From Janibacter endophyticus (GTDB taxonomy: Bacteria; Actinomycetota; Actinomycetes; Actinomycetales; Dermatophilaceae), in contig NZ_JAFEJG010000004.1 of assembly GCF_016888335.1 (NCBI RefSeq), forward strand, positions 992,001 to 1,056,000: 64,000 nucleotides of DNA, in the 5' to 3' direction. The position numbers and the translations under genes are program-made. This document shows positions 1 to 12,149 of this stretch, piece after piece (position 1 is the first letter of the stretch; each line of letters starts with the position of its first letter). The notes beneath the pieces were generated by a model. The model ran no database searches. It was given only the letters and a program-made list of their open reading frames with translations, and was not told the DNA's origin.

Positions 1-861
1 GCGACGACGATCATGACGATCGGATTCCGCGAGCGTGAGCGCATCCTCTCGATCATCGAGAACATCACCGGCCTGCGGATGAACAACGCGTACATCCGTC
101 CCGGCGGCGTCGCGCAGGACCTCCCGCACGGCGCGATCGACAAGATCCGCGAGAACATGCCGCAGGTCCGCAAGGGCATCCAGGAGCTCGAGAAGCTCCT
201 CATGGAGAACCCGATCCTCAAGGGCCGCATGAAGAAGGTCGGCTACCTCAGCCTCACCGGCTGCACGGCGCTCGGCATCACCGGCCCGGTCCTGCGCTCG
301 GCGGGCCTGCCCCACGACCTGCGCAAGCTCGACCCCTACTGCGGCTACGAGAAGTACGACTTCGACGTCGTCACCCGCACCGGGGCCGACGCCTACGACC
401 GGCTCGCGGTCCGCATCGAGGAGATGCACCAGAGCCTGCGGATCATCGAGCAGGTGACCGACGAGCTCCAGCACAACCCGGGACCGGTCATGATCGCCGA
501 CAAGAAGATCGCGTGGCCCTCGCAGCTCGCGGTCGGCGGCGACGGCATGGGCAACAGCCTCGAGCACATCCGCACGATCATGGGTACCTCGATGGAGGCC
601 CTGATCCACCACTTCAAGCTCGTCACCGAGGGCTTCCGGGTCCCGCCCGGCCAGGCCTACGTCGCGGTGGAGTCCCCGAAGGGCGAGCTCGGCTGCCACG
701 TCGTGAGCGACGGCGGCACCCGCCCCTTCCGGGCGCACTTCCGCGACCCGAGCTTCAACAACCTGCAGGCCGCCTCGGCGATGTGCGAGGGCGGCAACCT
801 CGCCGACGTCATCGTCGCCGTGGCGAGCCTCGACCCCGTGATGGGAGGCGTTGACCGATGA
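1..861 (+). CDS. nuoD: NADH-quinone oxidoreductase subunit D (49-kDa), 3' part
   Basis: The gene enters from the left edge: codons 1-12 are open and in frame, and about 286 C-terminal residues are visible of the roughly 440 usual for the family. NuoD is the 49-kDa subunit that, with NuoB, forms the quinone pocket beside cluster N2 in the peripheral arm of complex I. The C-terminus ends in the family hallmark DPVMGGVDR (usually DxVMGxVDR), and internal stretches such as [16 protein letters not shown] and [12 protein letters not shown] are typical. The stop overlaps the start of nuoE (ATGA), implying translational coupling. It is the only nuoD in the window, which matters because the second nuo operon at 23041-31645 has none. 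Confidence 0.97.
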   Translation, partial: ATTIMTIGFRERERILSIIENITGLRMNNAYIRPGGVAQDLPHGAIDKIRENMPQVRKGIQELEKLLMENPILKGRMKKVGYLSLTGCTALGITGPVLRSAGLPHDLRKLDPYCGYEKYDFDVVTRTGADAYDRLAVRIEEMHQSLRIIEQVTDELQHNPGPVMIADKKIAWPSQLAVGGDGMGNSLEHIRTIMGTSMEALIHHFKLVTEGFRVPPGQAYVAVESPKGELGCHVVSDGGTRPFRAHFRDPSFNNLQAASAMCEGGNLADVIVAVASLDPVMGGVDR

Positions 862-1775
862 GTGGCGGTTTCGGAGAGGTGACGGTCTCGGGTCACCTGC
901 ACGTCAGCAGCGAGAGCAAGGAGCCGTACCCGGCCGAGGTGCTCGAGCGGCTGTCGCTCGAGGCCGAGCAGGTCATCGCGCGCTACCCGCAGAAGCGCTC
1001 GGCGCTGCTGCCGCTGCTCCACCTCGTCCAGAGCGTCGACGGCTACATCACCGGCCGCGGCATCACCTTCTGCGCCGAGACCCTCGACCTCACGACGGCC
1101 GAGGTCTCGGGCGTCGCGACCTTCTACACCCAGTACAAGCGCCACCCCAACGGCGAGTACACCGTCGGCGTCTGCACCAACACGCTCTGCGCGATCATGG
1201 GCGGCGACGAGATCTTCGAGCGGGTCTCGGACCACCTCGGCATCGGCCACGACGAGACGACCGCCGACGGCAAGATCACCCTCGAGCGGGTCGAGTGCAA
1301 CGCCGCGTGCGACTTCGCGCCCGTCGTCATGACGAACTGGGAGTTCTTCGACAACCAGACCCCCGAGTCGACGATCCAGCTCGTCGACGACCTCCGCGAT
1401 GGCAAGCCGGTCGCCCCGACCCGCGGCCCGAGCCGCGTCTGCACCTTCAAGGAGGTCTCGCGGGTCCTCGCGGGCTTCTCCGACGGCCTCGCCGACGAGG
1501 GTGTCGGCGCCGGCCCCGCCTCCCTGCGCGGGGTGGAGATCGCCAAGCGCGAAGGGTGGACGGCTCCCCCTTCGCAGTCCGAGGGAACCGAGACCGAGGC
1601 CTCGCCTGCCGGCGAGTCCGTCGACGGCATGGCCGCCGGCCGCCACGACTCGGTCAACGCGCCGACCAACGAGCCCGACGAGAAGCCGAAGGGGGAGGAC
1701 GCCCAGGCGGCGGAGGCGACGAAGATCGCCGACGACGACAACAAGGGCGAGACCCCCGACGGCGAGGGGAAGTGA
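858..1775 (+). CDS. nuoE: NADH-quinone oxidoreductase subunit E
   Basis: This is the 24-kDa thioredoxin-fold subunit of the NADH-oxidising module, carrying the 2Fe-2S cluster N1a. The four ligands are visible with canonical spacing: C106 and C111 (CTNTLC), then C147 and C151 (CNAAC). The start ATG overlaps the nuoD stop. At 305 residues it is longer than the usual 160-250. The extra length is a low-complexity, charged tail from about residue 230 (many E, D, K and A), a kind of extension common in actinobacterial NuoE. It lies in the nuo operon directly before nuoF, its structural partner. Confidence 0.96.
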   Translation: MSGGFGEVTVSGHLHVSSESKEPYPAEVLERLSLEAEQVIARYPQKRSALLPLLHLVQSVDGYITGRGITFCAETLDLTTAEVSGVATFYTQYKRHPNGEYTVGVCTNTLCAIMGGDEIFERVSDHLGIGHDETTADGKITLERVECNAACDFAPVVMTNWEFFDNQTPESTIQLVDDLRDGKPVAPTRGPSRVCTFKEVSRVLAGFSDGLADEGVGAGPASLRGVEIAKREGWTAPPSQSEGTETEASPAGESVDGMAAGRHDSVNAPTNEPDEKPKGEDAQAAEATKIADDDNKGETPDGEGK

Positions 1776-1776
1776 C

Positions 1777-3092
<1,316 letters not shown>

Positions 3093-3096
<4 letters not shown>

Positions 3097-5483
3097 CCGC
3101 CCCCGCCCAGCCCGCGGACGGCACGGCCGAGAAGCCGGCCGTCGAGATGGTCGACCTCACCGTCGACGGTGTCGCCGTCTCGGTGCCCAAGAACACCCTG
3201 ATCATCCGCGCCGCCGAGCAGGTCGGCATCCAGATCCCGCGCTTCTGCGACCACCCGGGCCTCGACCCGGTGGGCGCGTGCCGGCAGTGCCTCGTCGAGG
3301 TCGCGATGCCGGACCGCGAGGGCAACGTCAAGCCGATGCCCAAGCCGCAGGCGTCGTGCACGATGACCGTCGCCCCCGGCATGGAGGTCAAGACCCAGCT
3401 CACCTCGCCCGTCGCCGACAAGGCGCAGCAGGGCGTCATGGAGCTGCTCCTCGTCAACCACCCGCTCGACTGCCCGGTCTGCGACAAGGGCGGCGAGTGC
3501 CCCCTGCAGAACCAGGCGATGAGCAACGGCCGGGCCACCTCGCGCTTCGAGGACGTCAAGCGGACCTACCCCAAGCCGATCAACATCTCCAGCCAGGTGC
3601 TGCTCGACCGTGAGCGCTGCGTCCTCTGCGCGCGCTGCACCCGCTTCTCCGACCAGATCGCCGGCGACCCCTTCATCGCGCTCGTCGAGCGGGGCGCCCT
3701 GCAGCAGGTCGGCATCTACGAGGAGCAGCCCTTCGAGAGCTACTTCTCCGGCAACACCGTCCAGATCTGCCCCGTCGGGGCGCTGACCGGTGCGGCCTAC
3801 CGCTTCCGCGCGCGCCCCTTCGACCTCGTCTCGACGCCGGGCGCCTGCGAGCACTGCGCGAGCGGCTGCGCGATCCGCACCGACCACCGCCGCGGCTCGG
3901 TCATGCGCCGCATGGCCATCGCCGACCCGGCCGTCAACGACGAGTGGAACTGCGACAAGGGTCGCTGGGCCTTCACCTACGCGAGTACCGGCGACCGCTT
4001 CGAGCTGCCGATGGTCCGCGAGGACGGCGAGCTGCGCGTCGTCTCCTGGCGCGAGGCGATCAACGCCGCCGCCGACGGCCTGCGGGCCGCCGCCGGAGCC
4101 GGTGTCCTCGTCGGTGGCCGGATGAGCGTCGAGGACTCCTACGCGTACGCGAAGTTCGCCCGCGAGGCCCTCGGCACCGACGACATCGACTTCCGCGCCC
4201 GCCCGCACTCCGCCGAGGAGGCCAGCTTCCTCGCCGAGCACGTCCTCGGCACCACGCCCGAGACCGGCGGCCTCACCTACGACGACCTCGGCTCGGCCAA
4301 GAGCGTCGTGCTCGTCGGCCTCGAGCCGGAGGAGGAGAGCCCGATCGTCTTCCTCCGCCTGCGGCACGGCTACCGCAAAGCCAAGACGGCCGTCTTCTCC
4401 GTCGCCCCGCTCACCACGCGCGGCCTGAGCAAGCTCGGCGGCACGCTCATCCCGTCGGCCCCCGGCACCGAGACCGAGGTCCTCCAGGCCCTCGCGGGCG
4501 AGGGCACGACCGAGCAGGTGGGTGGCGACGCCGTCGCCGCCGCCCGGACCGCCCTGCGCCAGCCCGGCGCCGTCGTCCTCGTCGGCGAGCGCCTCGCGAC
4601 CGTCCCCGGCGCGCTGACCGCCGCCGCGGACCTCGCCGCCGCGACCGGTGCGCGCCTCGCCTGGATCCCCCGGCGCGCGGGCGAGCGCGGTGCGCTCGAG
4701 GCCGGCGCCCTGCCGCAGTCCGGCGGTCGTGACACCTCCGGCATCCTCTCCGCCGCCGCCGCGGGCGAGGTCGGTGCCCTCCTCGTCGGCGGCGTCGACA
4801 TCGACGACATCGGCCACCCGGACGCCGTCGAGGCGCTGCGCCGCTCCTTCGTCGTCTCCCTCGAGATCCGGCCGAGCTCGGTGACCGAGCACGCCGACGT
4901 GATCCTCCCGGTCGCGCCGCACGCCGAGAACGAAGGCACCTTCCTCGACTGGGAGGGCCGCGAGCGCCCCTTCGCCGTCGCGCTCGACACGACCGCCGTG
5001 GGCGACCACCGGGTCCTGTCGATGATCGCCGACGAGATGGGCGTCTTCCTCGGCACCCGCACGGTCGCCGAGGTGCGCGCCGAGCTCGCCGGCCTGCCGG
5101 CGCGCCCGGCCCCCACCCCTTCGCCCCGGACGACGGGGGATCCGGCGGCGGTCCCGCAGCCGGGCCCGGGCCAGTTCGTCCTCGCGACCTGGCGCCACCT
5201 CCTCGACCGCGGCTCTATGCAGGACGGGGAGCCCTTCCTCGCCGGCACCGCGCCGACGCCCAAGGCCCTCCTCTCCCCGGTGAGCGCCGAGGCCATCGGG
5301 GTCGTCCCCGGTGACCTCGTCACCGTGACCGCCGACGGGGTCCGGGTCACCGCCCCGGTCCACATCGTCGAGATGGTCGACCACGTCGTCTGGCTCCCGA
5401 CGAACTCCGAGAGCTGCGACCTCCGTTCGCTGGCCGCCCAGCCGGGCGCCGTCGTCACCGTGACCAAGGGTGGTGCCGCGTGA
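3093..5483 (+). CDS. nuoG: NADH-quinone oxidoreductase subunit G
   Basis: This 796-residue, 75-kDa iron-sulfur subunit conducts electrons from NuoF towards NuoI and NuoB. The N-terminal 2Fe-2S ferredoxin domain ([15 protein letters not shown]) and the His-Cys and 4Fe-4S segments ([23 protein letters not shown]) are followed by a molybdopterin-oxidoreductase-like domain. The extra cluster N7 motif is intact at about 3846-3960: CEHC, then CX3C, then exactly 27 residues to the last Cys. N7 occurs in only some bacterial complexes. The start overlaps the nuoF stop (ATGA). The C-terminal half is Ala/Gly-rich and weakly conserved, as is normal for the subunit. Confidence 0.96.
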
Positions 5484-6898
5484 GCAACCTCGCCTTCCTC
5501 ATCGCCGAGGTGCCGCCCTCGGTGCCTCGAGCGGACTTCAGCGACACCCCGGTGTGGCTCTCGCTCGTCAAGGCGCTGATGATCTTCGTGTACCTGCTCC
5601 TGCAGGTGCTCCTCGTCATCTGGTTCGAGCGGCGCGTCATCGGCCGGATGCAGCAGCGTCCGGGCCCGAACCGCAACGGCCCCTTCGGCCTGCTCCAGAC
5701 CCTCGCCGACGGCATGAAGTCGATGCTCAAGGAGGACGTGCGGCCCAAGGCCGCCGACGCGCTGATCTTCACCATCGCGCCGACCCTCTTCGCGACGATG
5801 GCCTTCGTCTCCTTCGCGATCATGCCGATCGGTGGTGAGGTGACGATGTTCGGCCACCGCACCCCGCTGCAGCTCACCGACCTCCCGGTCGCCTCGCTGC
5901 TCGTGCTCGCCGCCGCGGGTGTCGCCGCCTACGGCATCGTGCTCGCCGGCTGGTCCTCGGGCTCGACCTACCCGCTGCTCGGTGGCCTGCGCGCGACCGC
6001 CCAGATCATCAGCTACGAGATCGCCATGGGCCTCTCGCTCGTCGCCGTCTTCCTCTATGCGGGGTCGATGAGCACGAGCCAGATCGTCTACGCGCAGCGC
6101 GACCTGTGGTTCATCCTCCCGGCGTGCGTGAGCTTCGTGATCTACGTCGTCACCATGGTCGGCGAGACCAACCGACTCCCCGTCGACCTCGCCGAGGGCG
6201 AGGGCGAGATCGTCGGTGGTTACTTCACCGAGTACTCGGGCATGCGCTTCGCGATGTTCTTCCTCGGCGAGTACATCAACATGTTCACCGTCGCGGCCCT
6301 GGCGACCACGCTCTTCCTCGGTGGCCCGGCGGCGCCTCCCGGCATCGCGGCCATCGGCGACGGCATGCTCAACGAGGGCTGGTGGGGCGTCCTGTGGTTC
6401 ACCGCCAAGCTGTGGGTCTTCATGTTCTTCTTCGTCTGGCTCCGCGGCACCCTGCCCCGGACCCGGTACGACCAGTTCATGCGCTTCGGCTGGAAGTTCC
6501 TCATCCCGGTGGCCATCGTCTGGGTCGTCGCCGTCGCCTTCATGCGTGCGGCCAGCCCCGAGGTCGGCTTCTTCGGGGACGGCGTCCTGAGCGTCGGCCC
6601 GCTGGAGATCTCCTACGCCTCGATCATCGTCATCGCCTTCATCACCGTGCTCGTCCTCGGCGGCACCTGGCTGTGGGAGAGCAGCGCGGAGAAGAAGGCC
6701 AAGGCCGCCGAGGCCGACCAGGCGATCCCGGCCGAGGTCGACCCCTTCGCCGGCGGCTACCCCGTGCCCCCGCTGCCCGGCCAGCGACTCGTCGAGCCCA
6801 CCCGGGCCGGCAGCACGGCCGTGGCTACCCCGGCCCGGACCGGCGAGAGCAGCACGACACCGACCACGAGCACCGACGAGGAGCAGCACCGTGGCTGA
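5480..6898 (+). CDS. nuoH: NADH-quinone oxidoreductase subunit H
   Basis: NuoH is the membrane subunit that closes the quinone chamber and links it to the proton-pumping arm. About eight hydrophobic segments are evident, with the conserved loop [18 protein letters not shown] near the N-terminus and the acidic stretch [11 protein letters not shown] followed by [17 protein letters not shown]. The protein is 472 residues; the usual length is 320-340. The excess is a hydrophilic tail rich in A, P, T and E after about residue 405. The start is GTG, overlapping the nuoG stop (GTGA). Confidence 0.97.
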   Translation: MSNLAFLIAEVPPSVPRADFSDTPVWLSLVKALMIFVYLLLQVLLVIWFERRVIGRMQQRPGPNRNGPFGLLQTLADGMKSMLKEDVRPKAADALIFTIAPTLFATMAFVSFAIMPIGGEVTMFGHRTPLQLTDLPVASLLVLAAAGVAAYGIVLAGWSSGSTYPLLGGLRATAQIISYEIAMGLSLVAVFLYAGSMSTSQIVYAQRDLWFILPACVSFVIYVVTMVGETNRLPVDLAEGEGEIVGGYFTEYSGMRFAMFFLGEYINMFTVAALATTLFLGGPAAPPGIAAIGDGMLNEGWWGVLWFTAKLWVFMFFFVWLRGTLPRTRYDQFMRFGWKFLIPVAIVWVVAVAFMRAASPEVGFFGDGVLSVGPLEISYASIIVIAFITVLVLGGTWLWESSAEKKAKAAEADQAIPAEVDPFAGGYPVPPLPGQRLVEPTRAGSTAVATPARTGESSTTPTTSTDEEQHRG

Positions 6899-7499
6899 TG
6901 ACAGCAAGGGCGGGTTCTTCTCGGACCTCTTCGCACCGGTCGCCGGCTTCGGCGTCACCTTCGCGACGATGTTCCGGAAGGTCGCGACCCAGGAGTACCC
7001 CGAGGTCAAGTGGCCGACCCAGCCGCGCTTCCACGGCAGGCACCAGCTCAACCGTCACCCCGACGGTCTCGAGAAGTGCGTCGGCTGCGAGCTGTGCGCC
7101 TGGGCCTGCCCGGCCGACGCGATCCTCGTCGAGGGCGCGGACAACGACGACGAGTCGGGTCTGCGCTTCAGCCCCGGCGAGCGCTACGGCCGGATCTACC
7201 AGATCAACTACCTGCGCTGCATCTTCTGCGGCCTGTGCATCGAGGCCTGCCCGACGCGCGCGCTGACCATGACCAACGAGTACGAGCTCGCGGACAACAA
7301 CCGCGCCGACCTCATCTTCACCAAGGAGCAGCTGCTCGCCCCGATCCAGCAGGGCATGGTCGCGGCGCCGCACCCGATGGTCGAGGGCATGGAGGAGCGC
7401 GACTACTACCAGGGCAAGGTCACGGCGGCGACGCCCGACCAGACCCGCTGGGCCGAGGAGAACCACGTGGCGGCACCCGCCAAGGAGGGTCAGGCATGA
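6891..7499 (+). CDS. nuoI: NADH-quinone oxidoreductase subunit I (ferredoxin-like)
   Basis: This is the 23-kDa subunit with two 4Fe-4S clusters (N6a, N6b) bridging NuoG and NuoB. Both ferredoxin motifs are complete: C63, C66, C69, C73 ([12 protein letters not shown]) and C110, C113, C116, C120 ([12 protein letters not shown]). GTG at 6891 overlaps the end of nuoH by 8 bases; a nearby ATG at 6898 is out of frame, so GTG decides the start. The length of 202 residues is normal for actinobacteria. Confidence 0.97.
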   Translation: MADDSKGGFFSDLFAPVAGFGVTFATMFRKVATQEYPEVKWPTQPRFHGRHQLNRHPDGLEKCVGCELCAWACPADAILVEGADNDDESGLRFSPGERYGRIYQINYLRCIFCGLCIEACPTRALTMTNEYELADNNRADLIFTKEQLLAPIQQGMVAAPHPMVEGMEERDYYQGKVTAATPDQTRWAEENHVAAPAKEGQA

Positions 7500-8269
7500 C
7501 CAGCACCGGCGAAGGGGTGACCTTCTGGATCCTCGCGATCATCGCCGTCGTCGCAGCCTGCGGGCTGCTCTTCGCCCGCAAGGCGGTCCACGCCGCGATC
7601 GGCATGGTCACGACGATGATCGCCCTCGGCGTGATGTACCTCGTCCTGCTCGAGGCGCCCTTCCTCGGCGTCGTGCACATCTTCGTGTACACCGGCGCCG
7701 TGATGATGCTCTTCCTCTTCGTCGTCATGCTCATCGGCGTCGACCACTCGGACAGCGTCGTCGAGACCCTCAAGGGCCACCGCCTCGCGACCGCGGTCGT
7801 GACGCTCGGCCTCATCGCGCTGCTCGTCAGCTCGGTCGGCCGGGTGACCTACGAGGGCACGCCGAGCCTGGCCGGCCCCAACGCCGACCCGGGCAACGTC
7901 CCGCTCATGGCGTACTACATCTTCGGGCCGTACATGTGGCTCTTCCAGATCACCGCCGCGCTGCTCATCACCGCCGCGCTCGGCGCGATGGTCCTCGCGC
8001 ACCGCGAGCGGCTCATCCCCAAGCCGACGCAGCGCGAGTGGAGCGAGCGGCGCTTCAAGGACGGCAAGCACCTCGCCGGTCTGCCCGTCCCCGGTGTCTA
8101 CGCCCGCCACAACGCCGTCGACACCCCGGCGCTGCTGCCCGACGGCAGCATCTCCGAGCTGTCCATCAACAAGGTCCTCGCGGCCCGCGACCAGGTCACC
8201 GTGCCCACCCGGTACGTCGACCTCGAGGCGCGCACCGAGGACGCGATCGAGGAAGGTGGCGCGCGATGA
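7496..8269 (+). CDS. nuoJ: NADH-quinone oxidoreductase subunit J
   Basis: NuoJ is an antiporter-like-arm linking subunit of the complex I membrane domain. The 257-residue protein has five hydrophobic segments in the first 170 residues, including the conserved [20 protein letters not shown] helix with its pi-bulge region. A hydrophilic C-terminal tail of about 85 residues is common in actinobacterial NuoJ and absent from E. coli. ATG at 7496 overlaps the nuoI stop; the open frame further upstream lies opposite nuoI and is not coding. Confidence 0.95.
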   Translation: MTSTGEGVTFWILAIIAVVAACGLLFARKAVHAAIGMVTTMIALGVMYLVLLEAPFLGVVHIFVYTGAVMMLFLFVVMLIGVDHSDSVVETLKGHRLATAVVTLGLIALLVSSVGRVTYEGTPSLAGPNADPGNVPLMAYYIFGPYMWLFQITAALLITAALGAMVLAHRERLIPKPTQREWSERRFKDGKHLAGLPVPGVYARHNAVDTPALLPDGSISELSINKVLAARDQVTVPTRYVDLEARTEDAIEEGGAR

Positions 8270-8565
8270 GCTACATGAACTACATCCACCTCGCGTCGGT
8301 GCTCTTCGCGATCGGCGGCGCCACGGTGCTGCTGCGCCGCAACGCGCTCGTCGTCTTCATGGGTGTCGAGCTGATGCTCAACGCCGCGAACCTCGTCTTC
8401 GTCACCTTCGCGCGCATGCACGGGACCGTCGAGGGGCAGGCCATCGCCGTCTTCGTCATGGTCGTCGCCGCGTGCGAGGTCGTCGTCGGCCTCGCCATCA
8501 TCATGGCGATCTTCCGTGCCCGCCGCTCGGCCTCGGTCGACGACGCCAACCTGCTGAAGCTGTAA
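8266..8565 (+). CDS. nuoK: NADH-quinone oxidoreductase subunit K
   Basis: This 99-residue subunit has three transmembrane helices and is homologous to MrpC. The conserved membrane glutamates are visible in [12 protein letters not shown] and in [10 protein letters not shown]. It is as long as other NuoK proteins and overlaps the nuoJ stop (ATGA). Six bases separate it from nuoL. Confidence 0.96.
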   Translation: MSYMNYIHLASVLFAIGGATVLLRRNALVVFMGVELMLNAANLVFVTFARMHGTVEGQAIAVFVMVVAACEVVVGLAIIMAIFRARRSASVDDANLLKL

Positions 8566-8571
8566 GGAGCC

Positions 8572-10515
8572 ATGGTGCACAACCAGATGTTGGTCTCCCT
8601 CGCGACCGAAGGGCCCGCCGCCGTCCACGCGGCCACCGGCCTGACGGCCTGGGGCTGGCTGCTCGTCGCGCTTCCCCTGGCCGGCGCCGCCCTGCTCCTG
8701 CTCGGCGGCCGCGCCACGGACGCCTTCGGGCCGATCCTCGCCACCCTCCTGTCCTGGGCCTCCTTCGCCCTCGGCGCCGTGATCTTCCTCGGGATGATCG
8801 GCACCGACGCGGGGGAGCGGGCCAGCCGCCTCGAGCTCTACGAGTGGATCCCGGCCGGAGCCTTCGAGGTGACCGCCGGCATCCTCATCGACCCGCTGTC
8901 GATCAGCTTCGTCCTGCTCATCACCTTCGTCGGCTCGCTGATCCACGTGTACTCGCTCGGGTACATGGAGCACGACCCGGACAAGCGCCGCTTCTTCGCG
9001 TACCTCAACCTCTTCGTCGCGTCGATGCTGCTCCTCGTCCTCGCCGACTCCTACCTCCTGCTCTTCGTCGGCTGGGAGGGCGTGGGTCTCGCGTCCTGGC
9101 TGCTCATCGGCTTCTGGAACCAGAAGAGCGCCTACGCCACCGCCGCCAACAAGGCCTTCGTCGTCAACCGCATCGGTGACGTCGGGATGATCCTCGCGAT
9201 CGCCCTGATGTTCGCCACCTTCGGCGCGGTCGACTTCGCGAGCGTCAACGGTGCCGTCGGCGAGGCCTCGACCGCGGCCCTGACCGCCATCGGCCTGCTG
9301 CTCCTGCTCGGCGCGTGCGGCAAGTCTGCGCAGTTCCCGCTCCAGAGCTGGCTCGGCGACGCCATGGCCGGCCCGACGCCCGTCTCGGCGCTCATCCACG
9401 CCGCGACCATGGTCACCGCCGGCGTCTACCTCATCGTCCGCAGCCACGTGATCTTCGACGGGGCGCCCAACGCGCAGCTCGTCGTCGCCATCGTCGGTGC
9501 GATCACGCTCCTCTACGGTGCGATCGTCGGTTGCGCCAAGGACGACATCAAGAAGGCACTCGCGGCCTCGACGATGAGCCAGATCGGCTACATGATGCTC
9601 GCCGCGGGTCTTGGCCCGGTCGGCTACGCCTTCGCGATCTTCCACCTCATCACCCACGGCTTCTTCAAGGCCGGGATGTTCCTCGGCGCCGGCTCGGTCA
9701 TGCACGGCATGAACGACCAGGTCGACATGCGCCGCTTCGGTGGGCTCTCGACCGCCATGAAGATCACCTGGGTGACCTTCGGGCTCGGCTGGCTCGCGAT
9801 CCTCGGTGTGCCGCCCTTCTCCGGCTTCTGGTCCAAGGACAAGGTCATCGAGGCCGCCTTCGTCGGCGAGGGTCTGCGTCCGTGGATCTTCGGGCTCATC
9901 GCCCTCCTCGGTGCCGGCATCACGGCCTTCTACATGTCGCGCCTGTTCTTCATGACCTTCCACGGCAAGAAGCGCTGGACCGACGAGGTCCACCCGCACG
10001 AGTCGCCGCTCGTCATGACCGTCCCGATGATGATCCTCGCGGTCGGCTCGGCCGTCCTCGGTGGCGCGATGATCCTGCTCGACTTCCCGGGCTTCCTCGA
10101 GCCGGTGCTGGGCCACCACGCGCACGAGGACCCGGTCATCCCGATCCCCGTGATCATGGCGGCGACGCTCATCGTCGTCGCGCTCGGTCTCGCGCTCGCC
10201 TGGGTCCGCTACGTCCGCGAGGACGTGCCGGAGGTCGCCCCGCAGGGTTCGCTCCTCACGCAGGCGGCCCGCAAGGACCTCTACCAGGACGAGCTCAACG
10301 CCAACTTCCTCCAGTGGCCCGGCATCCACACGACCCGCAGCCTCACCTTCGCCGACAAGGCCGGGGTCGATGGTGTCTTCAGCGGGCTGGCGGCCACCAT
10401 CGGCGGATCGTCCTCGCGGCTGCGCAAGGTCCAGAACGGCTTCGCGCGTAGCTACGCCCTGACGATGCTCACCGGCGTCGTCCTCTTCCTCGGTGCACTG
10501 TGGGTGATGAACTGA
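8572..10515 (+). CDS. nuoL: NADH-quinone oxidoreductase subunit L
   Basis: NuoL is the distal antiporter-like proton-pumping subunit (647 residues) with the long lateral helix at its C-terminus. Key residues visible are the TM5 glutamate ([17 protein letters not shown]), the TM7 lysine ([16 protein letters not shown]), the [12 protein letters not shown] helix and the TM12 lysine ([11 protein letters not shown]). The start ATG at 8572 has an AGGAG ribosome site six bases upstream, overlapping the nuoK stop. It is one of the few starts in the operon with a free-standing ribosome site. Confidence 0.97.
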   Translation: MVHNQMLVSLATEGPAAVHAATGLTAWGWLLVALPLAGAALLLLGGRATDAFGPILATLLSWASFALGAVIFLGMIGTDAGERASRLELYEWIPAGAFEVTAGILIDPLSISFVLLITFVGSLIHVYSLGYMEHDPDKRRFFAYLNLFVASMLLLVLADSYLLLFVGWEGVGLASWLLIGFWNQKSAYATAANKAFVVNRIGDVGMILAIALMFATFGAVDFASVNGAVGEASTAALTAIGLLLLLGACGKSAQFPLQSWLGDAMAGPTPVSALIHAATMVTAGVYLIVRSHVIFDGAPNAQLVVAIVGAITLLYGAIVGCAKDDIKKALAASTMSQIGYMMLAAGLGPVGYAFAIFHLITHGFFKAGMFLGAGSVMHGMNDQVDMRRFGGLSTAMKITWVTFGLGWLAILGVPPFSGFWSKDKVIEAAFVGEGLRPWIFGLIALLGAGITAFYMSRLFFMTFHGKKRWTDEVHPHESPLVMTVPMMILAVGSAVLGGAMILLDFPGFLEPVLGHHAHEDPVIPIPVIMAATLIVVALGLALAWVRYVREDVPEVAPQGSLLTQAARKDLYQDELNANFLQWPGIHTTRSLTFADKAGVDGVFSGLAATIGGSSSRLRKVQNGFARSYALTMLTGVVLFLGALWVMN

Positions 10516-12149
10516 TGACCGACTTCCCCTGGCTGACGCTGCTCGTCGTCGTCCCGCTCGTCGGGGCGGCGGTGACGGCCGCGTTGCCGGCCGCCCTCGC
10601 CAAGCGCTTCGCCCTCGGGGCGTCCGTGCTGACGCTGGCGCTCGGCATCGCCGCCGCGACGCAGTTCTCCACCGGGTCGGGCGAGCAGTTCCAGCTCGCC
10701 GAGACCTACTCGTGGATCCCCGCCTTCGGTGTGTCCTGGGCGCTCGGTGTCGACGGCATCTCGCTGGCGCTCATCCTCATGGCGCTCGTCCTGGCCCCGG
10801 TCTGCATCCTCGCGGCGTGGAACGACGTCCCCGAGGGCGGTCGGCGGGAGAGCACGTACTTCGCGCTGCTCCTCTCGCTCGTCCCCTTCATGGTCGGTGT
10901 CTTCGCCGCCACGGACGTCTTCCTCTTCTACGTCTTCTTCGAGGCCATGCTCATCCCGGTGTACTTCCTCATCGGCCTCTACGGCGGTGAGCGTCGTCAG
11001 TACGCCGCGGTGAAGTTCCTCCTCTACTCCCTCGCGGGCGGGCTCATCATGCTCGTCGCGGTCATCGCCCTCTACGTCTACGGACCGGGCGGTGCCGACG
11101 GCTTCCTCGTCGAGCGCCTCACCGGCCTCGAGCTCGGTCAGAGCAGGGAGCGCTGGCTCTTCCTCGGCTTCTTCATCGCCTTCGCGATCAAGGCGCCGAT
11201 GTGGCCGGTGCACACCTGGCTCCCGGACGCCGCGGCCGAGTCGCGGCCGGCGGTCGCGACGATGCTCGTCGGCGTGCTCGACAAGGTCGGCACCTACGGG
11301 ATGATCCGCTTCTGCCTCCAGATGTTCCCGGAGGCCAGCCAGTGGGCGACGCCGGTCGTCATCACCCTGGCGCTCGTGTCGATCCTCTACGGCGCGGTGC
11401 TCGCGATCGGTCAGTCCGACCTCATGCGCCTCATCGCGTTCACCTCGATCAGCCACTTCGGCTTCATCGTCCTGGGCATCTTCGCCCTGACGTCGACGGC
11501 GCACGCCGGGTCGAACCTCTACATGATCAACCACGGCTTCAGCACGGCTGCGCTCTTCCTCATCGCAGGCATGCTCATCGCCCGTCGGGGCAGCCGCCGG
11601 ATCGACGCGTACGGCGGCTGGCAGCGGGTGACCCCGGTCCTCGCGGGCACCTTCCTCATCGCCGGTCTGTCGGCGCTGGCGCTGCCGGGCCTGTCGTCCT
11701 TCGTCTCCGAGTTCCTCGTCATCACCGGCACCTTCCAGCGGTACCCGGTGGCCGGCGCGATCGCCTCGCTCGGTGTCGTCCTCGCGGCCCTGTACGTGAT
11801 GCTCATGTACAAGCGGATCATGACCGGTCCGCCGCCGGAGATCGTCGAGGGCGCCGAGACGGTCATCGGTCACGACGAGGGCGGGCAGGACCTGCCGTAC
11901 GTGCGTGCCGACCTTGACGACGGGGTGACGCCCGCCCGGATCGGCCCGGTGCGCGACCTCTCGTGGCGGGAGAAGGCGGTGGTGGCGCCGCTCATCGCGA
12001 GCTTCCTCGTCATCGGCTTCTTCCCGAAGCCGGTCCTCGACGTGCTCGACCCCGCGGTCGAGCGGACCCTGCAGTACGTCGGTGTCACCGACCCGGCGCC
12101 CGACGCCCCGGCTGACACCGCCGCCTCGACCGACGGGAGCAACCACTGA
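10515..12149 (+). CDS. nuoM: NADH-quinone oxidoreductase subunit M
   Basis: This is the middle antiporter-like proton pump (544 residues). The TM5 glutamate (FFEAMLIPVYFL), the paired lysines (AIKAPMWPVHTWLPDA and LDKVGTYGMIRF) and the TM12 glutamate (SSFVSEFLVI) are all present. ATG at 10515 overlaps the nuoL stop (TGATG). An in-frame GTG 15 bases upstream would also open the gene but lies inside nuoL and adds nothing conserved. Confidence 0.97.
   Translation: MTDFPWLTLLVVVPLVGAAVTAALPAALAKRFALGASVLTLALGIAAATQFSTGSGEQFQLAETYSWIPAFGVSWALGVDGISLALILMALVLAPVCILAAWNDVPEGGRRESTYFALLLSLVPFMVGVFAATDVFLFYVFFEAMLIPVYFLIGLYGGERRQYAAVKFLLYSLAGGLIMLVAVIALYVYGPGGADGFLVERLTGLELGQSRERWLFLGFFIAFAIKAPMWPVHTWLPDAAAESRPAVATMLVGVLDKVGTYGMIRFCLQMFPEASQWATPVVITLALVSILYGAVLAIGQSDLMRLIAFTSISHFGFIVLGIFALTSTAHAGSNLYMINHGFSTAALFLIAGMLIARRGSRRIDAYGGWQRVTPVLAGTFLIAGLSALALPGLSSFVSEFLVITGTFQRYPVAGAIASLGVVLAALYVMLMYKRIMTGPPPEIVEGAETVIGHDEGGQDLPYVRADLDDGVTPARIGPVRDLSWREKAVVAPLIASFLVIGFFPKPVLDVLDPAVERTLQYVGVTDPAPDAPADTAASTDGSNH

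Noticed and set aside
4370-7051. Very long minus-strand open frames (for example 2991-5384, 4370-7051, 8098-10329, 11870-13483)
   Set aside because: They run opposite clearly identified nuo genes. The predicted proteins are Arg/Asp/Glu/Ala-rich without family motifs, the usual shadow of a 70% GC gene with G/C third positions.
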